Positions 56,567-64,000 of a DNA stretch of 64,000 bases are shown piece by piece (position 1 is the stretch's first letter; each line of letters starts with the position of its first letter). A program made the position numbers and the translations under genes. The notes beneath the pieces were generated by a model. The model ran no database searches and had not been told where the DNA came from. It saw nothing but the letters and a program-made list of their open reading frames with translations. Source of the DNA: Solen grandis (taxonomy: Eukaryota > Mollusca > Bivalvia > Adapedonta > Solenidae); assembly GCA_021229015.1 (NCBI GenBank), contig CM037788.1, positions 39,704,024 through 39,768,023 of the forward strand, in the 5' to 3' direction.

Positions 56567-57995
56567 TAGCTTAGTTAGCTAATGTGTTAGGCATATGATT
56601 ACATAAGCTAACTATCGTGTTAGGTATATGATTTCATGAGTTAGCTTTTGTGTTAGGTATATGATTACATTAGCTAATTCCCCTCAGAAGCGGGAGGTCG
56701 TTGGATCGATCCCTGGCCGCTACATACCAAAGTCGTAAAATATGGTACTGTTATAGTTCCCTTGCTTGGCGCTCAGCATATAAAGGCAGTTGCAGGACTG
56801 GTTGGCCCGGTGCCGGGATAATGTGACTGGGTGTGATATCATACCACATGTCTACGGCGTGATACTCCAGTGTGGCAGCACTATATCTGTCTCAAGTAGA
56901 CATAGTCTCCAAATGTCTGAAATACTGTCGGTGGGACGTTTAACCCAACAAACAAACGTAGCTAACTAAGGTGGAAGGCATATAATTACCTAAGCTAGGT
57001 ATTGTGTTAGGTATATAATGACCTTAGTTAGCTATTGTGGTTGGCATATAATTGCATTAGCTAACCATTGCGTTAGGTATATAATAACATTATTTTCTAT
57101 TGTGTTAGACATATTACATTTGCTAGCTATTATGTTAGGTTTTTTAATTGCATCAGCCAATTATTGTATAAGGAATATGATTACATAAGCTAGCTATTGT
57201 GTAAGGCATATGATTACATTAGCTGACTATTGTGGTAGGCATATGATTACATTAGCTGACTATTGTGGTAGGCATATGATTACATTAGCTGACTATTGTG
57301 TTAGGTATATGATTACATAAGCTAGCTATTGTGTTAGGTATATGATTACATAAGCTGACTATTGTGTTAGGTATATGGTTACATAAGCTAGCTATTGTGT
57401 TAGGCATATGATTACATTAGCTGACTATTGTGTTAGGTATATGATTACATTAGCTGACTATTGTGTTAGGTATATGATTACATAAGCTAGCTATTGTGTT
57501 AGGTATATGATTACATTAGCTGACTATTGTGTTAGGTATATGATTACATAAGCTGACTATTGTGTTAGGTATATGATTACATAAGCTAGCTATTGTGTTA
57601 GGCATATGATTACATTAGCTGACTATTGTGTTAGGTATATGATTACATTAGCTGACTATTGTGTTAGGTATATGATTACATAAGCTGACTATTGTGTTAG
57701 GTATATGATTACATAAGCTATCTATTGTGTTAGGTATATGATTACATTAGCTGACTATTGTGTTAGGTATATGATTACATAAGCTAGCTATTGTGTTAGG
57801 TATATGATTACATTAGCTGACTATTGTGTTAGGTATATGATTACATAAGCTAGCTATTGTGTTAGGTATATGATTACATTAGCTAGCTATTGTGTTAGAC
57901 ATATGATTACATTAGCTGACTATTGTGTTAGGTATATGATTACATAAGCTAGCTATTGTGTTAGGTGCATGATTACAGTAGCTAAGTATCGTATA
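56567..57995. repeat. 33-bp satellite array, about 34 units, split by a SINE
   Basis: The unit is TATGATTACATAAGCTAGCT plus ATTGTGTTAGGTA (33 bp). It comes in two main forms, one with AAGCTAGCTATT and the other with TTAGCTGACTATT. Units near the edges are diverged and central ones nearly identical, as expected from unequal crossing-over. A SINE (56680-56960) divides the left edge. No ORF crosses it. Head-to-tail units without unique spacers rule out a CRISPR array. Confidence 0.95.
56680..56960 (+). mobile_element. SINE family S2, most complete copy, inside the satellite
   Basis: The tRNA-like head CCCCTCAGAAGCGGGAGGTC then GTTGGATCGATCCCTGGCC (B box) is followed by a body with CTTGCTTGGCGCTCAGCATA, GGCCCGGTGCCGGGATAATG and CAGTGTGGCAGCACTATATC. 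The tail is TGAAATACTGTCGGTGGGACGTTTAACCC, then (CAAA)n, shown here as two pieces joined at 'GTCGG'. The tail core TGAAATACTGTCG is shared with family S1, so the two SINEs have different tRNA heads but related 3' ends. Partial copies lie at 11937, 19395 and 63130. Confidence 0.82.
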
Positions 57996-58843
57996 AGGTA
58001 TAAATTATCAAGTTCTCATACATCGTTATGTCCACATTTGAATCCCATGAGTAAGGAAACATTCTTTGAATAATTCGCTATATGATCAATTTCTGACCCG
58101 AAGGAGACTTTTAACTTTCTTTTTCATGTTTATTTGTATCATGTGTATATTTTCCATATCCGAATCGAAATACAAAAGTTTAAAAACAATTAAATAAGTA
58201 TATGAAAATCATTTTCTTTATCGTTAATGGCAAAAGAGCTCCGTATGCAAAATCGCGATATAATTGGGCACCGCAATATACCGGTACCGAAATATGCCAG
58301 TGCCGAGATACATCTGTACCGTGATATATATGAATCGCGATATACATGTACCGCTTTATACCTGTCCTCTTGTTGAAGTTTTATTCTTTTATCATGAGTG
58401 GACATGCTAAATGTACATAATACGGCTTAAATAGTTATTTTTTATTATTTTTTCTGTACATATACATATATCAGTATTGTCATTTTGTGTCTAGATAACG
58501 TAAGGATTAATGTAGTAACTGTCACCAATCCACGGATCCACGGTCGGCTGACGTATTTGAAAAGGTATTTTGGTCGCCCTTTCGTGCACGTGGGTTTTCT
58601 ACTCCTCCAACTTCAGCTACGGAATTCCGCAAGGGTCATCGCCTATAAAGGAAATAATCTGAAACGCGAAATCACGAGAGAACGATGACGAAAACGTGAA
58701 AGTACGAAAACGCAAAAAAGCGAAATCACGAACGTACGATGACGAAAACGCAAACATACGATGATGAAAACGCGATTATAGTTATTATTGTATTTTCAAC
58801 TTTTCCTCATCGTATTGTCGTGATTTCGTGTTTTCTCTTTTCA
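57996..58843. other. degenerate short repeats, probable intron
   Basis: 58250-58370 has a degenerate unit like CGATATACxxGTACCG. 58665-58790 has a unit like ACGATGACGAAAACGC repeated five to six times. A strong acceptor tract TTTCGTGTTTTCTCTTTTCAG (in two overlapping parts at 58823-58843) ends the stretch. Nothing coding recognised; the 67-codon frame at 58485 lacks support. Confidence 0.5.
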
Positions 58844-59852
58844 GATTCGTTCATTTAAAGGCGAATATGCAGATGGCCCTAACGGAATTCCGTATTCCGC
58901 GAGTGCCACCCTCAATGCCAGCAAAATATAGATTTCTGTCCAATCGTTGTAAAATGTTGTTTAATACGGTCATATGCATGTTCATTCCAGAGGCTTATCA
59001 GTCTGCTGCTGCTGTCCTGAACAGCGAAAACGCGAAAGGACTATATCTGAGGTCACTCCAAAGTACATCTCTTGTGAGGACACACTCGCCCGACCTTAAA
59101 AACGAACCCTTTCTTCAGAGTTGGACATTCAATTCTTACTTAGATACAGATAATTTAAGGAATGAATTGATTGAAAGAAATATCAACAAGGAAACCGAAC
59201 AAACAGAATACAACCCTGGCCATGACCAAAGTCAAAGGTCTATTGAATTAAATAGGTTAAACGACAATGACCTGGACACATCATGGGGTGAAAATGTAAA
59301 AGATTCACAGCGAGTCGGCGGCAAGGCGATTTCGTTTGACACTGATGGATTAAGTCAAGGTTTTCATGAAAACAAAGTTGAATATGTAGGTGCAGACATG
59401 TCTGACGGTATAAAAAAAGATGTGGAATATAAAGAAGGGGGGATTTTTAAAGTTCATTGGGATACAAGGGAAAACCAAATTGAAAGACAACTGACTGGAA
59501 ACAAATCTAATAGTGAGCATTCCCAAATTGACGCCAATGGTATGGCAAGCGAAAAGAACAATATTCAAAATTTGCAGCGGAATGTCATAGACAATGGAGC
59601 AAAAACAGCAAACATCGATGTTGTGGATCACAAAAATAGCTTAAACATCAAAAATAATTTGACCAACGCTTCCGCTGTTAACGAGTACCAGCCGGTTTTA
59701 ATCGTGGCTTATTTGCGGTCCGGATCCACATGGCTTGGCGACATGATTCAACAATCGAAAGGTACTTTCCTGATATTTGAACCGTTCAAGACATATCAGC
59801 AACAGGCTTACTACAGCATAGGCACGATTTGCTACAATAATGCCACATGCAG
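58844..59852 (+). CDS. carbohydrate sulfotransferase, exon with stem and PAPS-binding loop
   Basis: The exon follows an excellent acceptor (AG at 58842-58843), ends AG|GTGAGA (donor at 59853) and is phase 2 on both sides. It encodes about 336 residues. The first 240 are polar, rich in N, D, E, K and S, with no domain; they look like a long Golgi stem. From about residue 285 comes VLIVAYLRSGSTWLGDMIQQ, the 5'-phosphosulfate-binding loop that holds PAPS, then GTFLIFEPF as in CHST1/3-type Gal/GalNAc/GlcNAc 6-O-sulfotransferases, and a cysteine pair in TICYNNATC. The reaction would be sulfate transfer from PAPS to a sugar hydroxyl on glycans in the Golgi lumen. The ATG at 58828 lies in the acceptor tract, so the true start and membrane anchor should be in an upstream exon; 20319-20424 is one candidate, but its phase does not fit directly. 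Confidence 0.85.
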
Positions 59853-59927
59853 GTGAGAATTATGAATTCCGTGGGTGGATTTATTTGTGCTTTCGTGTAA
59901 GTCCGAATCCAGTCTTCTTATAATTAA

Positions 59928-60095
59928 CATGACGCCAAAACGCCCCGAAATGAATATGCATATCGGTTTAACCAGTGAAAAGCTGTACAATCCTCCGACA
60001 AACAAATGCACGTGAATCTTGCTTTCAATAGTTACCTTAGTTCAACAACCTCCGACAAACATTCGGGGCGTGGCTATACCTGTTTTGGCGTCATG
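59928..60095. mobile_element. 168-bp TTAA-flanked MITE (family M3) in the intron
   Basis: Perfect TIRs CATGACGCCAAAAC / GTTTTGGCGTCATG with TTAA at 59924-59927 and 60096-60099. Inside the TIRs, GCCCCGAA and TTCGGGGC also pair. CCTCCGACAAACA occurs twice. The ends differ from M1 and M2. Confidence 0.88.
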
Positions 60096-60344
60096 TTAAT
60101 TGCTTCACAAAGCGGCCAGTATCATAATATGGTATTCCATAACCTTTAACAAAGCACCGGAAGATTTGGTTCGGGAATAATAATGTCAGTAATAGTGAAA
60201 ATAATAACAACAATATGACAACAACAACAACAAAAAATGCTAATATATGTCAAGGTAGTATGTGTGGTGCATGGGCGAGACAAAAAGACGAGGTAGTTGT
60301 CCTGTTTCATGGTGGTGTGTCATCAAGGTAAAAAAAGCATTTTC

Positions 60345-60785
60345 CCCCTTTTATTACCTTGCGGCCACTAAGAAAAACTAAGTAAAAGAAAATCTTGTTA
60401 ACTCGTGGCCAGGAGATATAACTAAGAAAACAACAGCAACAACAACAACAACAACCGATTATTAATTCGTGGCCACAAGAGAGCGATTATTTTTCTTATT
60501 ATCCCGTGGCCACGAATAAGCGAGCTTTTTTTCTTACTTATTATCTCCTCACCACGAGTTAGCAATATTTTTTCTCAGTTATTATCTCTTGGCCACGGGT
60601 TTGCATTTTTCCCATAGTTATTAAACTTTTCCAATTAAAATTCCTTTCTAAGTTATATCTCGTGGCCACGAATAAGCTAAGTTCGTTTTCTTTTTTTTTA
60701 GTCATTATCTCGTGGTTACGAGTTAGCAGTATTTTTTCTTAATTATTATCTCATGGCCACGAGTTAAAAAAATAGAAGAACACCA
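60345..60785. repeat. degenerate array of CTCGTGGCCACGAG palindromes
   Basis: About nine units of roughly 55-60 bp, each built around (CT)CGTGGCCACGAG(TTAGCA) and a T-rich 'ttttcttagttattat' spacer. The first two units (60350-60430) are in the opposite orientation to the rest, so the array has an inverted start. The palindromic core is the best-conserved part. Confidence 0.75.
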
Positions 60786-60963
60786 TGTCCCCTCTGTGCT
60801 TCTGTAGATTTGCGACACAACTACATGTACAAATTCTCGACTAGCGGGGCAATCTCTACACACGAATTTTGTCTTTTCGCCAAGAAACAACACGAAACAT
60901 GACAGATTGGATTTTTTTTAAAAATTTTTGCTCAAATAAACCACCATAGTTTCTACTTTCCAG

Positions 60964-61770
60964 GCATGCCAAAGAGAGGAGCGATCTCCATTCCTTTGTC
61001 ATCTACTCCATCAAGAAGTTGTTTTCCTGTAGGTTTGAGCAAGTCACACCCAAAATGGCCTTCCATGTTCGGAATGGGATTTCAACTAATGATCAGCTAG
61101 AATTCGCAAAGTGTCTTCGTGTTTCAGCCGACCCTCATTTATGCGCACATTTAACAAAAAAATCATGCAAGAATCAAAAGTTAGAGTGATCAAAACAATT
61201 AGATTATCAATGACGATCATTGAACAATTAATCAAAATTATACCTGGTCTGAAAGTAATTCATTTGTTAAGGGACCCTCGTGGTATGACATATTCCCGCC
61301 AAAACGGCCATTTTAATATGGTGAGAGAACTTGAAACGCATACAAAAGGCATGTGCAGACGCATGAAACAGGATTACGAAATCACGAAAAAACTAAAACC
61401 AATATTCCAAGGGCAGTTTCTGACAATCGTATATGAAGGAATGGCCGAGAATCCTAAGGGCGCCATTGATTTTTTATATCGTTTTTTACACTTAAATCTA
61501 ACCCCAAGTATTTTGGCGTGGTTGGAAAATAAGACACATGGTCTATATGACGGATACTACAGGACAACGCGGAACAACTCTCTGAAGGTAGCCTACAAAT
61601 GGCGGTACGGGTTACATTTCCGTAATGTTCAAACTATAGACCGGATCTGTGCGGATCTTTACTCAAAAGTGGGATATCTCCCTGTTGTGTCAGGGTCAAT
61701 GATGACCAATGAAAAGTATAAAACAAGAAACACACATCTTATCGATGACGTTTTCACGTTTGTAGGCTAA
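60964..61770 (+). CDS. carbohydrate sulfotransferase, last exon, with a 1-base frame break
   Basis: The exon joins the previous one in phase 2. It reads HAKERSDLHSFVIYSIKKLF and later ADPHLCAHLTKK, the cysteine-rich middle of the CHST family. That frame stops at TGA 61187-61189. The rest is in the -1 frame from the A7 run at 61156-61162 onward: ESKVRVIKTIRLSM, then LKVIHLLRDPRGMTYSRQ, which contains the RDPRG...S 3'-phosphate-binding motif for PAPS. Then come YEGMAENPKGAIDFLYRFL and the C-terminal YSKVGYLPVV, ending TAA at 61770. Both halves are well conserved, so a homopolymer-length error or a very recent 1-base deletion at the A-run is more likely than an old pseudogene. The expected total for the two exons is about 600 residues, long for the family because of the stem. 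Confidence 0.85.
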
Positions 61771-61843
61771 TCAAAATCACTATAATGCGCTAGAGAAATA
61801 ATAGACATGTGTTATTTTTGTTTTTGTTATGTCAAATGAAAAG

Positions 61844-61849
61844 AATAAA
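61844..61849 (+). promoter_or_regulatory. poly(A) signal of the sulfotransferase gene
   Basis: AATAAA lies 74 bases after the stop codon. The short 3' UTR is consistent with the gene ending here. Confidence 0.6.
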
Positions 61850-62176
61850 AAAAGCTTTGCGTGATATATGATAAAGAGTGCTTGTATGTAGGGACATTAA
61901 AATAATAATAACACTGTGATTTAACGAATTTAAAGGTAAACTAAACAAAAGTGTTGATCTCTAAAACGCTGTCCTTTTTTATTTTTATTTTTTTTTTTTT
62001 AAGTCGGACCAATCTCAGCTTATTCGGCATTCAGCTGGACTAACAAACTACAAACTATTCAAATATATATATTTGTGATATATGTGTTTTTAATTTATTT
62101 TATTTATTCTTTTGATTAAGGATTATTCTCGTATTTTAATCAAATGATATAATTTATTGTCGTAAAATATAAAAGC

Positions 62177-62214
<38 letters not shown>

Positions 62215-63129
62215 AGAGACGATATGACGAGATCCATACCAGAAAAGAAAGACAAAGATCTACACACTCACTATATGCTAATGAGGTAGATTCGTGGGCG
62301 GAGCTATGACGCGACATACTCTGTATTCGAAGATGGCGAACAGAATAGGCAGATGTCTCAAACGAGACACACGATGAAGATGTCGCCTGAAGCTTGGGTC
62401 AGGAGGAAATACGTTTGAAAAGGGGAATAAAAATCGCCATGTACAACCGTGAACGAGTTAGTGAAACGACTCCAAGAATGGTTAGTTCNNNNNNNNNNNN
62501 NNNNNNNNNNNNNNNNNNNNNNNNNNNNNNNNNNNNNNNNNNNNNNNNNNNNNNNNNNNNNNNNNNNNNNNNNNNNNNNNNNNNNNNNCACGCACAATGC
62601 CCACTTACAAAATAATAAAAGTCGAGGAAATAATAGCTAGAGATGCAATAGGCATAGGCAACCTAAAATAGCAAAATTATGTTGGCTAGCTGCCATATAA
62701 CAATCTTAAATGCAAATTGAACATTAATTAAATGAGAAAAAATGATTTCCCATTAGCGTACCGAAGAGCATAAGCAAAATGGCGATAACTCTATTCCAAT
62801 GGTTTCCCAAAGATACTCCAAATAATGTTACCGGGACGATATACATTTGAAACTGTATCAGCGGCCACCTGTATCAAGCGGTCAACCTGCATTTAGCGGT
62901 CAGTTTTAAAAATCAAAAATTAGCATTTTGTTATATATTAACCTTCATTGTATACTGTATAGTGCTTTACGAATCCCAGCGATGGATACATTGTTGATGT
63001 GTCGAATAGGTAGCTGCCTAATGGGAATCCAAAATAAAATAAAATGATTTTTGTTGCTGCTGTTGTTCTTTACTTCACTGAATCTGTATTTTTTTCTTCT
63101 TGAAGATAAGTGAATACCACACATATATT
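61850..63129. other. no gene seen; includes assembly gap and (AT)n
   Basis: (TA)n at about 62182-62208 and T-rich patches near 61976-62000. Unique-looking sequence follows, broken by the gap at 62489-62588. The frames drawn through the gap are artefacts. Confidence 0.5.
62489..62588. other. assembly gap (100 N)
   Basis: Exactly 100 N; the real length is unknown. Confidence 1.
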
Positions 63130-63290
63130 TCTCATGAGACAAATATAGTGGTATTACATTGTGGTATCACGCCGTGGTGAAATGCCAAAATAACACATCC
63201 GCTCACATTATCGTGACATAGGGCCTACTAAAACCAGTCCTGGAACTACTCTTTTATTCTGAGGGCATAGCAAGAAAAACATAACTACAC
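63130..63290 (-). mobile_element. SINE family S2, minus-strand fragment
   Basis: In reverse complement it resembles the 56680-56960 copy: GAGACAAATATAGTGGTATT, GTGGTATCACGCCGTGGTGA, then ACCAGTCCTGGAACTACTCT and ATTCTGAGGGCATAGC. It is more diverged than the other copies. Confidence 0.6.
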
Positions 63291-63515
63291 CAGTGGATCA
63301 AATTTGGATTTTTTCGACAGTAATTAATATATTTAATACATTTTTAATTCAAGGAGTTTTAAAACAAAGCAGAAAATAATATATATATAAACCAAAGCAA
63401 TAGGTCTATGAGTAGAAGTTCAGGTCTAGAATGCCTTTTTAATAATAAGTAATTTAATTCATAATTATGTCTGTGTCCTTCCCTGCGTTCAGTTACCGTT
63501 AAAGGTCCCCAAGGG
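63291..63515. other. no gene seen
   Basis: AT-rich spacer between the SINE and the terminal repeat. Confidence 0.5.
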
Positions 63516-64000
63516 GCCGTCACACCATGACGTTCTGGTCAGCGTTCTTTGACGATTAATGAAACGTTGGTAGTCGCCCATGGTTGCTGGGATAACGCTA
63601 GAAGAGCGTTGTGTGAACGCTAGTGAACGTCGATGATTGCCGGTAATCGGAGGAGAACGCTGGTCCGAAAAATAAGTTTTTGAACATGCAAAAAAGTTCT
63701 CAATGATGACCGGCGTTCTTCAACGTTTAAGTTTAAACGCTGAAGAACGTTTAAGAACGTTCGTGAAACGTTTTACTAACGTTCACTGAGCGTTACACAC
63801 GTTGGTCTATCGTACGTTAGTCGTTACTCCAGCATAATTTGGACGTTAGTAATCGTTTGCCTTGCAGTGAACGAATCTCTGGCGACCTGTCAACGACAGC
63901 TGAACGGTCTCCTAACGCACGCAGCGTGCGACGAACGTGAAAGACGCTATTATGTCGTTATTCACACGTTACTCACACGCTCAACACGCTCGTCTATCGC
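63516..64000. repeat. AACGTT/ACGCT-rich repeat running off the window
   Basis: From AAGGGGCCGTCACACCATGA onward the sequence is dense in GAACGTT, AACGCT, ACGTTCA and related CpG-rich hexamers. It has local palindromes (GTTTAAGTTTAAAC near 63726) and a sharp change from the AT-rich flank. It looks like the sub-terminal repeat region of a DNA transposon whose remainder lies beyond the window, but no opposite end is available to confirm this. Confidence 0.5.

Larger units (their letters stand above)
59853..60963 (+). other. intron of the sulfotransferase gene
   Basis: It begins GTGAGA and ends TTTCCAG with a pyrimidine-rich tract. It houses a TTAA-flanked MITE and a CGTGGCCACG repeat cluster. 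Confidence 0.8.

Noticed and set aside
56567..57995. Regular 33-bp repeats as a CRISPR array
   Set aside because: No unique spacers; units are directly head to tail with gradual drift, in a eukaryotic context.
58828..58843. ATG at 58828 as the start of the sulfotransferase
   Set aside because: It lies inside the polypyrimidine tract and AG of a strong acceptor, and the product would lack the N-terminal anchor expected for this family.
20319..59852. Direct splice of the 20319-20424 exon to the 58844 exon
   Set aside because: Donor phase 1 against acceptor phase 2 would give a stop within a few codons. Kept only as a hypothesis with an extra exon.

Overview
This window looks like nuclear DNA of a bivalve mollusc or close lophotrochozoan. 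It is AT-rich and intron-bearing. It is dominated by non-LTR retrotransposon debris, foldback/MITE DNA elements, tRNA-derived SINEs whose tails resemble bivalve SINEs as I remember them, and Helitron-like (Helentron-type) repeats. There is no operon structure, Shine-Dalgarno pattern or dense coding. The organism call rests on repeat style and is an inference.

Layout. 0-1 kb: a possible last exon of a gene entering from the left (stop at 501-503, AATAAA at 589-594). 1.8-8 kb: a large inverted repeat carrying later insertions, then several short palindromic elements. 8-13.7 kb: mostly non-coding, with two SINE copies and a decayed LINE interrupted by a short TIR element that contains an assembly gap. 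13.7-19.7 kb: two long inverted-repeat elements (about 4.55 kb and 1.03 kb). 20.3 kb: a candidate first coding exon encoding a type II signal anchor. 22.9-31 kb: three LINE remnants, including a near full-length but broken APE-type LINE on the minus strand with a 2A-like motif near the start of its ORF. 32.8-47 kb: four Helentron-like elements arranged as two nested pairs. 39-53 kb: further LINE remnants. 53.6-56.3 kb: a complete-looking Mutator-like (FLYWCH + MULE) transposon with a 10-bp target duplication. 56.4-58 kb: SINEs and a 33-bp satellite. 58.8-61.8 kb: the only clear host gene, a Golgi-type carbohydrate sulfotransferase, in two visible exons with one frame break at an A-run. 62-64 kb: a second assembly gap, a SINE and an ACGTT-rich repeat running off the end.

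Most notable biology: (1) three copies of one Helentron-like family, each with inverted termini, a 3' hairpin followed by CTAG, and 3-4 internal units of about 850 bp. Two of them have been entered by another such element at the same 5' poly-T tract. (2) Every internal unit carries a perfect or near-perfect match to the 14-bp core CTCF consensus. (3) The second Helentron-like family carries 17 TGACGTCA (CRE) palindromes in about 1.7 kb. Together these suggest mobile elements that spread regularly spaced binding sites for conserved animal transcription factors. This is untested. Host coding content is small: one sulfotransferase and possibly three orphan exons or ORFs.
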